Assembly (NCBI GenBank): GCA_030674185.1
Contig: JAPXFY010000026.1
Span: 31,983,667-32,047,666, forward strand
DNA length: 64,000 bases
Source: Monoplex corrugatus
Lineage: Eukaryota > Mollusca > Gastropoda > Littorinimorpha > Ranellidae
Direction of reading: 5' to 3'
Positions 9,616 through 51,735 of the stretch are shown here, in pieces. Each line of letters opens with the position of its first letter. Position 1 is the stretch's first letter. Made by a program: the position numbers and the translations under genes. The notes below the pieces were generated by a model. It worked only from the letters and a program-made list of their open reading frames with translations, was not told the DNA's origin and ran no database searches.

Positions 9616-11340
9616 GATTTTCAGTTGTCATGTTGTCTTTACCAGGCCAGACGGCACATGGATCCGACTCATTTTTCATCCCCTTCCAAAGACTAGCTGT
9701 TCAGTTAGATTTTCCAGTCAAACCAAGGAGGAAAGTCAAAGCCTCAACAGGAAACAAACCCTGGAACCTCGAGTCATAGTTATTGGCAAGCAAACGTCTG
9801 AACCATTATTTGGCTCCTTTTTCTACTTGGTTTCATTTCATGTTTTGTTAGTGTCTGTTTTTACTCAGTTGAAAGTTTGGTTATGTTCTTTTCCTGTAAA
9901 GTTCATGGAGCACACTTCTGACATGACTGTTCGTGCTATGTATTTTTGTTTTGTTCATAACGTGGATGTTTCAGTCAGCCTTTTAAAAGTGAAACTGTGG
10001 TAAACAAGTAGCAGGCATGTTTGTAACCCAAAACAGCCAAATGTGTGCCATGTCAGTGTTGTTAGTAGAAAATGTGAGTAGAAAAACGGTGACAGCAACT
10101 GGATTGTCTTCATCGTTTTGCAAGATGCAAGGGGGCTGTTGCGACTTCGTCATCCAGTGTTGTGTGTCTGTGTGTTGTTAGTACAGGGATATTGTTTGCA
10201 CGCTATGTGTATCAAACTCTTTCTGAAACAAAGATTTGTTGTAATTAGCATTAGGTTTGTGGGGGTATTGGAATGTGTATGTATGAATAGTCAAACATGC
10301 ATCCTCTTTGAGGATTTTTCGGATTTATGATAAACACTTAAAATTTTGGATCTGTCTGTATGATGAAAACTTTGGAATTTCAGTTGGTATGATAAATTTT
10401 CAAATTTTGAAATATTTATTACTTGGTGTGATAAAACTTCGGGAATATTAGTCTGTGCATGAAGACAAAATCATTTTTCTTGACAGACATTTGCTTGAAT
10501 AGATACTTTCAGCAGTGTTGCATAGACCTTTGCCTCCAGTAAAACTTTGTTTAGAAGAATGAAATAAACATCTGTTTTGATAAACTGCTATTCATTTTGC
10601 TATAATAATGAGAAAAAATTTGATCTCTTGAACTATCTGTACATTTTGTACCTTGATTTAAATCATCAGCCTTCAGTAGAATTCACTCAAGTCTGATCTA
10701 ACCACTACAAGAATTTTCCCAATTTCTTAAAAATTAAACTCTTCTGAAATACATCTTGTTATTTACTAAGGAAACAATGTTATATTTTGACATCAGTGTT
10801 TCTATTTGACCCAACATGTGTCACACTGAAGTTTCTCCATTGGCACAGTGTTTTCACTGAATTCCGTATAGGTTAGAAATGTGAAAAATATGAGAAAACT
10901 ACTTCACAGATTGTACCATAGTTATATATTTTCTTGAAGCTTATAGGTTTGTGCAACTAACCACGGTAAGTTTATGCTGATGGAGCTGATGTGGTGGTCA
11001 TGTGATTCAAAATGGCCACCAACATCAATTACACGAAAAAACATGTACTAGCTACCCACCTCATGTTTGTACTTTAGTAATGAACTATAAACAAAAAGTT
11101 ATATGTAATTATGTAGAAAAACATAAGCTTTTAGGAAATAAAATGGTTTGTAAAATTGATGACTAGTTTTTTTTTCAATAAAAACATATCCGTCAGTCCA
11201 CTTCAGCCTTGTTTTTGCTGTTGTCTGCCTTGATTTACTGTCTGTCACTTGTATCATGCAAACACTCACTGGTAAGAAGATGGCAGAGTTCCCTGATGCC
11301 CAAGAGGATTCACAAAAAGTCAGTTGGAGTCAGAGCCATC
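9616..11340. other. AT-rich sequence, nothing recognised
   Basis: Short open frames occur (for example 9554-10003 plus), but they show no conserved motif, splice context or domain. Several AATAAA or near matches are scattered through it. I see no repeat structure. Confidence 0.5.
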
Positions 11341-11369
11341 ATCTCCTGCATCTCTGTCAAGAACTTTCG

Positions 11370-12235
11370 CTATGACATCACAGTATTGAAAAAAGGAGTT
11401 TGCATAGACACATGACTTGTTGCCCAGTAACTGACAAGCTTTTTCTTCCTAATCAACCCCATGTTGATTCTAAGACCAAGGAATTTCTTTATGTCATTCA
11501 CTGTCACACCTTCTGCAGGTCAGTGATGAAATCTAGACTTTGGATGCTCTTGTAGCCATGCCTGAAGTTCACGAGAACCAGCCAAAAGCGAGCATACCTG
11601 TTTGTTTCTCTCGTCACTAATGTAAACAAATTCTCGTCAAAGAAAAGAAGGAAGTACAAAATTGAGTCTGAATTTCGTGGTGGGGGGTTTGAGGTCCAGT
11701 ATTACGAACTCTGAAGTCTGGAATGTCATTCAGTTGTCGTTCGGGTGGTTCACCCAGTCATGAGCAAGTGGAGGTGGGGAGGTGTGTCAACACGTGGAGC
11801 GACATCATCAATCGATTCGTCACTACTACTACTGTCAGATCACTGTCAGTCGGATTGTACTCAGAACCATTGTCAGAAAGATCAAAATCACTCTCGCCTG
11901 ATTCGTTTTCGTCTTCAAATCTTCTAAATTGTTCGAAAAGGCCAGGTCTTTGACGAAAGCCACTCTGGCCAGGTTCGCCTTCAGCCATCGTTGCCAGTCT
12001 TGCACTTAGTCTCGTGTATCGAGTCTTATTTACATACAGGTCTCTCATTGGCTCAGCCATGGGTTAGAAAACGAAAGGAGAAACCTTTGACCAATCGCAG
12101 ACAAGCCTACAAACCGGTTTGGGGCGAAACTGTTTACAGAATGCCAATGAAATATTGGGACGATTAGATCGGCCCTACCACTCTGGCTGAGGGAATACGG
12201 CCGATTAGATCAGCCCGTGCCACAATTTGGGTTAA
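11370..12235 (-). pseudogene. Degraded piggyBac-type transposase
   Basis: The right end reads, on the minus strand, TTAACCCAAATTGTGG (12232 downward), like a piggyBac TTAA target and CCC terminus. The minus frame 12060-11758 gives an acidic N-terminal domain (FEDENESGESDFDLSDNGSE), usual ahead of the piggyBac DDE domain. Further along, 11505-11370 encodes NDIKKFLGLRINMGLI then YWATSHVSMQTPFFNTVMS, matching the conserved FFGILLxMGL...YWS...QTPFFNxxMS block. Frames are broken between blocks and no partner TTAA end was found, so the copy is inactive. It lies 3' of SET. Confidence 0.75.
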
Positions 12236-12381
12236 CATTACCAAACTTATTTTTGCAATGGTTCAGCTTCTTCCTAAAGTCACCTATAGACTGATTTTGA
12301 AAGTATCTGGATTCCAGACTCTAGAAACTGTTCAGCCATTGTATTTCCTGGAAAAATGCAGACCTCCAAAAGAGCCTAATT

Positions 12382-12404
12382 CCCCCCCCCCCCCCCCCCC
12401 CCCC
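12382..12404. repeat. Poly(C) tract, 23 bases
   Basis: Uninterrupted C run, which on the minus strand is a G run able to form G-quadruplex stacks. Similar short C runs occur near 15771, 48908 and 49742. Confidence 0.85.
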
Positions 12405-12759
12405 AATTTTCAAAACTGACTGCTATCCCCCACATACTACTGATCAGATGAGCAACATCAGCAAATAATAAAAGCTACAGATTCTGCAAGCTATGGGATT
12501 TTCTTCCATGGGAAGAAAAAAAGGCCTTGATTTAAGCAGCCGACAATTGGTTAAACTTGTGATTGCATGTTTCTGTGGGGAAAAGTTAATGAGCACTGTG
12601 TAAATGCAAACACCTTTCAATCAACTGCATACTTTTCAAACATCATCAAGAAGCAGGTTAGTTTCAGGTACTCAGCAACCACAGAGTAACAGCACACACA
12701 GCCAATTCCACCACACACACAAAAAAAACAATCTAGGAAAATGAAGTACATCAAAACCA

Positions 12760-12765
12760 TTTATT
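12760..12765 (-). terminator. SET: SET poly(A) signal (AATAAA, minus)
   Basis: TTTATT on the plus strand gives AATAAA on the minus strand, ~735 bp after the SET stop at 13499. The interval is AT-rich and non-coding, as expected for a 3' UTR. Confidence 0.55.
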
Positions 12766-13498
12766 TTACGTCACACAACTTGTCAGGATAGGAAATGCCA
12801 TCTAGTCATTCTGCTCCAGTCCAGTGTTCACTTGGCCATCAGATATGAGAAAAGGACATACGCAACTTGAGTTCCTTCATTAACTTCAAGTCAAAATTTC
12901 CTTGGACCCTTGGTGATACAGCACTCAAATTTATTTCTACCCAATACAATGACACACAACTCCACATTATTCAAAACTAACAATAGACATGTCATAGCAA
13001 AAACAAAATAATAATAATAATAAAGATAAAAAAAATTAAACACCCCTCCCCAAAACATGCCATAAAATCTGGTCTGGTGACTTTCCCTTGAAAATAGTCA
13101 AACCTCCACCATCCCACTATTTTAAATTTCAGGAGAATAATGATCACCATTAATAGCATGAACATTACCACTGTGAACAAACACCATTAACACACATTCC
13201 TTCATGTCAACATGTTCCAGTGAAGTCCTCAGTACAAGCAAAAAGTATATGTTATCAAACCAATCATTTTCAACTCAGCACATGTAATGTTGAAACACAG
13301 GAAATATTTTTGCGTGATCTCTTACTGCTGCTGATATAACCCCTCCATTCATCCACACTGTTTAACACCCCGCTCCCCCACCTTATTAAAAAACAAAAAC
13401 AAAAAACAAACAACAAACACAACTAACCACCCACACACATTCAACTTTTCTTACATGAATATAGCACAAAATGACAATGAATAAAAACATGACATGAT
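12766..13498 (-). other. SET: SET 3' UTR
   Basis: Non-coding sequence between the SET stop codon and the candidate AATAAA. It contains (ATA)n at about 13009-13024 and A-rich runs around 13390-13420. No other gene is visible. Confidence 0.5.
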
Positions 13499-43909
<30,411 letters not shown>

Positions 43910-43943
43910 TTTCAACGTGAGCGGGGAAAAAGGTAAAGCTGTA

Positions 43944-43953
43944 TGCGCATGCG
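43944..43953 (-). promoter_or_regulatory. SET: NRF1-type site upstream of SET
   Basis: TGCGCATGCG, ~35 bp 5' of the SET start codon, fits the NRF1 consensus (YGCGCAYGCGCR) that marks many CpG-rich metazoan promoters. No TATA box nearby. Confidence 0.45.
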
Positions 43954-43959
43954 TGAAAA

Positions 43960-45135
43960 TACAGATTCCGGTCTCATCTACCGCTATTGTGTCAAATAAA
44001 GGCCGTTTAGTGTGCTATTTGCAATCAGAAAATACAAAAGCATGAAGACTTTGCTTGAGGTTGTCAGTGCTGATATTTTTCTCTAAATGAAGTCCAAACT
44101 ATTTGGGTGTTATACTCGCGGTGTAATATCATAGAAGTGAGTGCGCTTGTCCAGACTTTTTAAAGCTGGAATTGGAAATAATTTGAGAGCCAAGGGGCTT
44201 TTGTAAAGTAATGTAGGGGCAAAAAAGTCGTTGCATAATCAGGTATCCTGCTTTTCAGGCCCAAAGAAAGCATAAAATTTTATTTTGATATAAATATTAC
44301 TTGACTGGTTCCAGCCGATCTTTATGAATTCGCGTAAAGTTAGGGGGCCATTCATTGTAGTAGTTGCCAATGTAGTGGGCGGGTGGTTAGCTTGATGTTA
44401 AAGACGTTATACTTCATTATGATTAACATGGTCATTTTTCAGAAGTATAATCAACAACAACGGACTTATCTTAGCAATGCAACCTTTTTTCTGCTTAACC
44501 AACAGGTCACTTTGATTTCAGAAATGGAAAACATTTCTTACAGTTCTCGGGTCGGGAGCATATCACAACGTCGACGGCCCGCTGGCTATGTCGCCGTCTC
44601 GTTATTCAATCACACGAAACAAACCAAAAATTATGTTTTGTAGTCTGCTAAATATGTATCAGTCGATGAAACAGGACTCGTTTACTGGAACCACACTATA
44701 GTATCCCACTCTTGATACACTTAAAAGCTTTTTATTTTAATTTTTCTTGGAAGAAAAAAAAAAGGAGAAAAGCCTACTATCAAGCGGAGAGAGGTGTACG
44801 GTTGTCTGTCTCTCTGTGACAGAATTATGTCGACATGAATTTCTCAGGTATTTAAGGATGAATCTTTATCAAATTTGAGCCACAGGAGTGGACCGTTCTG
44901 GAGTCGCGAACGGGTCCGTTTGATAGGCAAGGTACAAAGGTCAAGGTCACACTGACAAGAGAGAGAGAGGGGGGGGGGGGGTTCGAAAATCAGCACTTTC
45001 AGAAGAGGCTGTGTAGCATTAGCCTATCACTGAGGAACTTTTGCCAGTATTTGCTGTTTATTTTCGCAGTTCTCACAATCTGCCATTGCCCCCAGTGCTT
45101 GCCACGTTTCATATGAAGCCATTTCAAAGTCACAA
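43960..45135. other. SET: Upstream flank of SET, no gene recognised
   Basis: No conserved frame. It contains (GA)n with poly(G) at 44960-44983. Confidence 0.4.
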
Positions 45136-45139
45136 TGAC

Positions 45140-45360
45140 TGACAATCTGGACTAGGCTAGTTGTATCTTCATGGTTACACTGCCTGAAGCAAGAAATTCA
45201 AGGAACCGGCTTTCTACATAAGCTAGAGAACAAATGTTGTCTTCTTTAGTTTTTTGCAGATAAACCAAAATACAAGACAACAAACTAGAATTTTGGGACC
45301 GATACTTCAGCCTGTATTGACCTTCATCAGGTTGCTGTTTATTCAGGAACGAACACACGA
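45140..45360 (-). repeat. Possible Penelope-type terminal repeat fragment
   Basis: The minus strand reads AACCTGATGAAGGTCAATAC then GGCTGAAGTATCGGTCCC. CTGATGA followed by a short insert and a GAA-rich box recalls the hammerhead-like motif in Penelope-like terminal repeats, but the helix II pairing and the GAAAC box are imperfect. A Penelope RT fragment lies 2.6 kb away on the same strand. Confidence 0.25.
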
Positions 45361-45557
45361 ATCACAAACTTTTTTCAAACGGAAACTGTTCACAGAGTAA
45401 CGCATTCTTTTTTTTTTTTTTTTTCCAGCCACACGAGATAGTTATCCCTCTCCCATCCCAATCTTAATGTTGAACACCAAATCTTCGTCCCTCCACCGCA
45501 TCATGCTCCGCCGCTGTAATTTCTCGCGTGTGCCTTCCTTGCACAACACGCACGTAC

Positions 45558-45571
45558 GCACACACACACAC

Positions 45572-45632
<61 letters not shown>
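45558..45632. repeat. (CA)n microsatellite
   Basis: Nearly uninterrupted CA repeat. Confidence 0.95.
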
Positions 45633-45634
<2 letters not shown>

Positions 45635-46059
45635 GTAAACATGTTAACCACTGAACATACGAACAACTTTCAACTCCCACCCAACCCTTCCCTCGCCACA
45701 CCAACCTTTCCCACTTCTTCCACCCTCTTCTCCAGTTTAACATGTCCTGGTCGACCCCGACACAGACCAAATGAGAAGACATACGCGTGTTAAACGCCAA
45801 AGACTTACATTCTCCTAGGGCCCCTTTAATATGCCCCCCCACCACCACCACCACCCCACACTTCAAATCAACTACATCCCATCACATTCGACCAAAAACA
45901 TTGTAACTGATACAAACGAACATAACGTCAATGAGGTTCACTATTACGTGTGAAAGTTGACAAACAAAAATACGCATATGCCAATACCACAACGAAGGCC
46001 CTCACGTACAAAACAAATGAAAACACACACACTCACACGTACGCACGTGCGTGCACACA

Positions 46060-46061
<2 letters not shown>

Positions 46062-46135
<74 letters not shown>
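46062..46135. repeat. (CA)n microsatellite
   Basis: Pure CA run of about 74 bp, preceded by a purine-pyrimidine-alternating ACGTACGCACGTGCGTG stretch that could adopt Z-DNA. Confidence 0.95.
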
Positions 46136-46137
<2 letters not shown>

Positions 46138-46254
46138 TTCACACTAGTTAAGATCCGAACAGCCACAGAGGTAAAGAAACATACACACTTATCCTGTTAG
46201 CATAAATATAGTAAGAAAATAATAATGATAATAATAGTAATAATAATAATATCA

Positions 46255-46645
46255 TCATCATCATGTGCCCTGCCGCTTAGCGTTGGCGATCATGCATAGC
46301 CTTCCACACGAATCTATCTCCTGTCGCTGCAAGCACATCCCCCACCCTCGGTCTCCAGCCACTCTGCAAGTCCGTCCAATATTTTCTCCCTGGGTCTACC
46401 TGGTGTTCTCTTTCCCTCCAGCTTTCCTGTTGTGACCAGGTGTTCTAATTCCCTTTTTTTCATAATATATCCTATAAATGTTGCTTGTCTTTTCCTAATC
46501 TTCCGTATTAATGATCTTCTTGTCTCTGCCTCCTTCAAGACTGTCTCGTATGTTTTCTTTGCTGTCCATGGAACTCTCAGCATTCTTCTTAGAAACCACA
46601 CTTCAGTTGCCTCAGTTTTGTTCTGGCTTTGCGTGTTGACATAAT
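46255..46645 (-). pseudogene. RTE-like RT C-terminal fragment, copy A
   Basis: The minus frame reads MWFLRRMLRVPWTAKKTYET, then RKRQATFIGYIMKKRELEHL and PGRPREKILDGLAEWLETEG; the tail is (ATG)n at 46255-46266. A frameshift near GGGCACSDRR disrupts the end. Separated from a longer copy (46718-47999) by a (TAA)n tract. Confidence 0.75.
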
Positions 46646-46717
46646 AATATTAGTGATAATAATAATAATAATAATAATGATAATAATAATAGCACACCCC
46701 ACCAGCCATCAAGACAT

Positions 46718-47999
46718 CATCATGTGCCCTGCGTTGGCGATCATGGCCCTCCATACGAATCTATCCCTTGTTGCCGCAAGCACATCTTCCACCCTTTCTG
46801 TCCTCAGCCATCCTGCAAGTCCGTTCAATATCTTCTCCCTGGGCCTACCTGGTGTCCTCCTTCCCTCCAGTTGTCCTGTTGTGACCAGGTGCTCTAATTC
46901 CCCTTTTCTCATAATTTGTCCCATAAATGTTGCTTGTCTTTTCCTAATCTCCCTTATCAATAACCTTTTTGTGTCTGCCTCCATCAAGACTGTCTCGTTT
47001 GTTTTCTTTGCTGTCCGTGAAACTTTCAATATACTTCTTAGAGAACACATTTCGGCTGCCTCAATCTTGTTCTGGCTTTTCGTGTTGACTGCCCACACCT
47101 CACAACCGTATAACATTATCGGTTCTAAATAACATTCAAGAACTCTCTTCTTGATGTTAATTGATGGGCATTTAACACACCCAGATAAGACAGGCGCAAA
47201 GTTTCGGCCAAGTGGCCTTTGTCAAGCGTAAGATCACAAACAAACACCAGATACAAAAATTAGGACAAAAAGAAAACGGGCAATTTTTTCTCCCAGTTTT
47301 TATATCTGGTATTTGTTTGTTTGTGATCTTACATTTGACAAAGGCCAAAATTTGCGCCTATCTTATTTGGTTGAGTTAAATACACATTCTTATTCTTTTT
47401 TCGTTTTTTTTTCTTTCCTGATTCTTGTTTGCTTGAACGCGGGCAGTCACACTTGTTTTAGATTTGATAGGCATTTGTTGATAAGAATGCTTTTCATCTT
47501 CTTGAATGCTGTTTTGGCTTGGCCGATTCTACTGGCTATTTCTGATGTGCATCTGCCCTCTGGTGAGATGACCGTTCCCAGATATTTAAACTTATCAACC
47601 TGTCTCAAAGTTAAAGTTGAGCCATTTGCTGTTATTTTGCATGAGAGGATTTCATGTTCTTTACTGATTACCATGACTTCAGTCTTCTTCCTATTTAGCT
47701 CCCGCCCTTTATTTTTGCTTTCTATTTCTATTATGTTCACAAGATTTTGTAAGTCTTTTTTCATTTCCTGCAATCAGCCCAGTGTCATCATTTTTCCTCC
47801 AACCTTTATCCCAGGGCATTCTTCTAGGTTCCTCGTGATGGTGTCGCTGTAAAGTGAAAATAAATCGGGTGACAGAACACAACCCTGCCTAACCCCTCTT
47901 TTTGATATTATGGAAAGAGCTATATCGTTTTCTATTTTCATTGCTGCTGTTTGTTCCCAATACATATTTCTGATTATTTTTAGATATTTTCCATCAACC
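46718..47999 (-). pseudogene. RTE-like reverse transcriptase, 5'-truncated, copy B
   Basis: From 47999 downward: IIRNMYWEQTAAMKIENDIA, then RGVRQGCVLSPDLFSLYSDT, then a damaged YADD region (DDTGLIAGNEK in a shifted frame), then ELNRKKTEVMVISKE and DKFKYLGTVISPEGRC. After a ~330-bp foreign insertion: MLYGCEVWAVNTKSQNKIEA and PGRPREKILNGLAGWLRTER, then a (ATG)n tail. Multiple frameshifts. Its 5' end abuts Penelope-type sequence. Confidence 0.8.
47130..47460. mobile_element. Inverted-repeat insertion with hammerhead-like arms inside the RTE copy
   Basis: Arms at about 47172-47245 (GACAGGCGCAAAGTTTCGGC, then CAAGCGTAAGATCACAAAC) and 47310-47372 (GTTTGTGATCTTACATTTGA, then TTTGCGCCTATCTTA) are inverted copies. 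On the minus strand one arm reads GACAAAGGCCACTTGGCC then GAAACTTTGCGCC: a GGCC-loop-GGCC helix followed by GAAAC, like helix II and the conserved box of a hammerhead. The CUGAUGA box is not conserved. The right shoulder resembles 25440-25532. Confidence 0.5.
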
Positions 48000-49080
48000 A
48001 GTGATCATTTAATTTTGATCATTTTCCTGTAGGTCCATCGGTCAGAAACAATTGGTCGTCCAGGAGATCGAATCAGGGTTTTGTGGATTTGGGGAGAATG
48101 TAGAATCGTGGGGTTCTAGCTTTGATAATTTCTACTGTGGCCCAGCAGTGAGTGGTGTCATTGATGTGGCCGCCATGGTTGGATGCTGGTGGTTGTTTTT
48201 TTTATTTTGCTGTATGAACTGTATAGTCTGTCTTTAGCTTGCAGTGGTGTACGTCATTGTTCAGTTGTCTTTTTCTAGCTTCCAGAATGTAGTCCTCCAT
48301 GCCCTGAATTACTATGGCGCCTCCTTTGTCTGCAGAATTAATTCTTATTTTGCTGCTGGTGACCATCTCACTGAGAGCTCTCGGAGTGCCCATCTAAATT
48401 GTTTGTATGTGCGTTGTGGGGTTTATAGGTCTCTGCACGACTTAGTAGTGTTACAGTAGTGCGGTATGCATCCAACACTCTATCACGTCCCACTGGGGGG
48501 CAGTATCCAGTTTTATTGTAAACGTTTTGAGGTTCGTTATCCTCCTCGTCATCTGAATTATGGCACATTTCTTTGAGAGGGATTTTTCTGCAGTCTTCTG
48601 CGAATCCATCAAGAGTTGTTGCTGGTTGAGGGAGTTAGGGAGTGGAACAAAATTTGGGACCTAAGGCCAAAGTTCTTGGTGATGTTAGATAAATTAACCA
48701 CAGTGTTGTCATAGTTTCGATCACTGTGTGGTGAGTCGATATCGTCTGTGGGATTTCTTCTAAATCTGCAAGGTTTTCTTTTCTTAAGTTTATTTGAGTG
48801 TCGAGTTCTGATATCTCAAGTTCAACCCCAGCCTGCAACATTAATACTGGCCTGTTCGCTGCCCATCTTAATGTTTCCATCACTCTGGTGGTGTCAGCTT
48901 AGTGTTTCAAAAGCCCCCCCCCCCCCCCTTCCCCAATTTCAAGACTTTGCCTGTGCACAGGGTTTTGCACAGGCTTAGGGAGTCTGTCAGATATTTGTTG
49001 GTAGATTTGGGTGGAGCACATATGAAATTGTCTGAGTGCGATGAATCCCTCTTGAACATACTTCAGTTCCGAACTCCAGT
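48000..49080 (-). pseudogene. Penelope-like element reverse transcriptase fragments
   Basis: Minus-strand blocks: LALGPKFCSTP (48640s), then DRVLDAYRTTV, then KIRINSADKGGAIVIQGMED and YILEARKRQLNND (48260-48350), then ARTPRFYILPKIHKTLIRSP plus GRPIVSD (48040-48110). 'ADKGGxxVVxxxxDYxxEAxRQL' and 'RTPRFYLLPKIHKPxxPGRPIVS' are signatures of Penelope-like RTs. Several frameshifts and a gap between blocks. The GIY-YIG endonuclease and later RT motifs are missing. Confidence 0.8.
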
Positions 49081-49452
49081 TACCTGTGTGGCCATTGTTG
49101 TTTCTCTTTATTCGAGGAGTATTCTAATTTTTGTTGTTGTTGTTGTTGGTTTTCTTCTTCCTTGGTTTTTCTCTTCCTCGCTGACTGATTTTTTTTTTTT
49201 TTTTTTTTTTTTGTGGATTCTGGTTGTGATAGTGGATGGCCACGATGTTCTGAAAGTCTTCCTACTGTGTACTCGGGTGTAATTGGAACAGCACGTTTTT
49301 TAAGGTAGAAACGAATTTCACACATGAACACATGGGCAGATTTTACTACTTTTGACACTAAGTGTAACCCTATCCCTTATCTTTGTCGTCGTGTTGGCAG
49401 TCTGTTCATGGAGAAAACTGATCATAAAGGTGAGTGTCTGGGATAGGTTTAA

Positions 49453-49637
49453 CCCTTTGACTCCTGCACCCTATCCACCAACTGCAAAAACTTAACCCGT
49501 TGATTCCCTCACCCTATCCGCCAGCTTCCTGCAGGAAGCTGGTGAATAGAGTGAGGGAATGAAAGAGTTAAGTTTTTGCTTTGCTGGCATGGTTGACAAT
49601 GGAGGATGCTGGTAGAGAAGGTGCAGGAGTCAAAGGG
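49453..49637. mobile_element. TTAA foldback MITE, copy 2, with an inner TTAA palindrome
   Basis: Outer TTAA at 49449-49452 and 49638-49641 with CCCTTTGACTCCTGCACCC / inverted counterpart GTGCAGGAGTCAAAGGG. Inside lies a second TTAA-bounded palindrome (about 49494-49572) centred on CCAGCTTCCTGCAGGAAGCTGG. It looks like one family member inserted into another. Confidence 0.8.
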
Positions 49638-49820
49638 TTAAGACTAGGACTGATTATGTCCTTTCCTTATGCAAAAATCTAAGGAGAACTAAACTACACC
49701 TTAGTACTGTTTGTTAATTAATACCAGCTCCAAAACAAGCTCCCCCCCCCCCCCCCAATTTCTTTTTGGACGTGTCAGTTGATCATATGAGCACAATAAC
49801 ATTTATGAAACTGTAAATGG

Positions 49821-49840
49821 TTTACACACACACGCACACA

Positions 49841-49881
<41 letters not shown>
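49821..49881. repeat. (CA)n microsatellite
   Basis: CA repeat with one CAC-CAC interruption. Confidence 0.95.
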
Positions 49882-50126
49882 ATAGTAGGCTACCAGGCAA
49901 TATTTGCGTTATTTTGCAGGTTACCATATGTATAGAAGGCCCCTGCAGACCTGGTAATATGGCTTCAGCCTGTGCATTCATTAAGTGGTTAATATCTATT
50001 TTCTATCTATACACGGTCAAATACTTCAAACGACACTCACTCAAAAGTTCCTTTAGGGCAGAAAATTGCCGAATCCCGCACATCAGCAGGATCCTTCCTC
50101 AGCTACTGCAGATTCTCCCGTCTGCC

Positions 50127-50640
50127 TTGTCATAGTTATTATTATTGCTGTTTAAAGCCCAGCCAACTGCGTAGAGCCATATCAGGGCTATAACCGCTTC
50201 AAAACTTCAACAGGAAAAAAAAAGAAAAAAAAGAAAAGAAAATTAAGCACACATATCAATGCGTTCGCACACATAATCTAAGGACATGCGTTGACCACTC
50301 CGTCCAATTTATTGCATAGGGGATTTAAAAAATACACCTGAATACAAATCTAAGCATACCTAAGGCACACCAAAAGCATCTAAATTACCTAAAATTGCAT
50401 CCGCATATCTCACCTCCCTAGAGTCAAAAATGCACTTAATACATGTACCCAATTATCTATCCTAAGAAAAAGTATGCAAGACTTTATCAAACACATACAG
50501 GTGAATGGACCAGCCAGGCAGAAAATGATAGGAAAAAATGACAGAAAGCAAAGGAGGAAGAAAGAAACAGAGTGACAGAAAAGAGGAAATTTCCAGCACA
50601 GAATTTCCAGGTGGGGATACTATTTATACTGAAAGAGACC
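50127..50640 (-). repeat. Dispersed ~500-bp repeat, copy 2
   Basis: Parallels 17757-18285 (GAGCCATATCAGGGCTATAA, ATGCAAGACTTTATCAAACA, CAGCACAGAATTTCCAGG). On the minus strand it ends in a (AAT)n tail at 50138-50147, suggesting the 3' end of a non-LTR element or SINE. Confidence 0.65.
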
Positions 50641-50756
50641 CCGGCATTCCCACGGGGGTGGAAATTCAGAATTCTTCTGACCATCAATCTACATAGCAGC
50701 TGGCAGGAACTGAGAAAAAAAAACAACCCAAAACAAAACAAAAACAAACAAAAAAC

Positions 50757-51310
50757 GGCCACCAGTCGCTGTGGTGGAGTGGTTAACACAACAGACTACC
50801 AACTGGAAGGTTGTGAGTTCGAATCCCTATCAGTCCCTTCAAAACTATATAATTGTGGGATTTTTTGGCTCTAACCGGCTCCTACCCAGAATCGGGCGTG
50901 CTATGGGCTCATTGGGAAGACTGGGACCACACAGTCGCGTCTCATCCACTCCACAGATGCGTCATTGAGGGTGTTGCTCAAACCTTTTGACCAGCACCGC
51001 AGGTGTCTGTATCTCTCAGGCCTGGTTGGTGCCAGGATATATTATGATAGTAAGCGTAGAGTACAGCCCTGTCACGCAGTCTCAGTCCTAGATGGAACTT
51101 CATAGCATCATGATTATCATCCTCATCAACATCATCATCATAGCATTGTAAAAAAACCACACACCAAAAAACAAAACAAAAACACACACCAAAAAAACAA
51201 AACAAAACAAAAAAAGTTTTACTGTGGCAGCTTCTGTGGCCATTAATGATGGTGTAGAAAATGGGATGAAAAAAATGGTGAGCACAAAGTTAGCCTCCCT
51301 AGGTGCGATG
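50757..51310 (+). mobile_element. tRNA-derived SINE, copy 3
   Basis: Best-preserved head: TGGTGGAGTGGTTAACACAA (A box) and GGTTGTGAGTTCGAATCCC (B box). The body has GGGCTCATTGGGAAGACTGG, TCTCATCCACTCC and CAGGTGTCTGTATCTCTCAG. An A/C-rich expansion lies at 51150-51210, then the tail TTCTGTGGCCATTAATG and GTGAGCACAAAGTTAGCCTC. Same order as copies 1 and 2. Confidence 0.8.
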
Positions 51311-51521
51311 ATCATAAAAAAAATTTCAAAAAAGACGCACCACATTCACCAAATTTATCGCTGGATGTGGCCTGGCAAGGAGACAGCGAACAAAAGCAGC
51401 AAAAGGATTGAATGCACTCTTGTGACTTCCCTTTGGGCCAGACGAATGATCCAAATTTGATGAAGATTGATCCGTATACAGCCAAGACATCTTTGCTGAC
51501 ACATTTTTGTTCTCTGTCTTT

Positions 51522-51556
<35 letters not shown>

Positions 51557-51587
51557 GGACACACGCACGCACACACTCACTCACTCA

Positions 51588-51637
<50 letters not shown>

Positions 51638-51735
51638 CACACACACACATATACACACACACTCTCACACACACCTCTCATTTGCCAAAAACTGACACAG
51701 CATGACAGTTCAATGCTATTATATATATATCAAGT
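51311..51735. repeat. (CA)n-rich low-complexity region
   Basis: (CT)n at 51520-51533 then (CA)n with interruptions to about 51675, and (AT)n at 51718-51730. No coding sequence. Confidence 0.85.
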
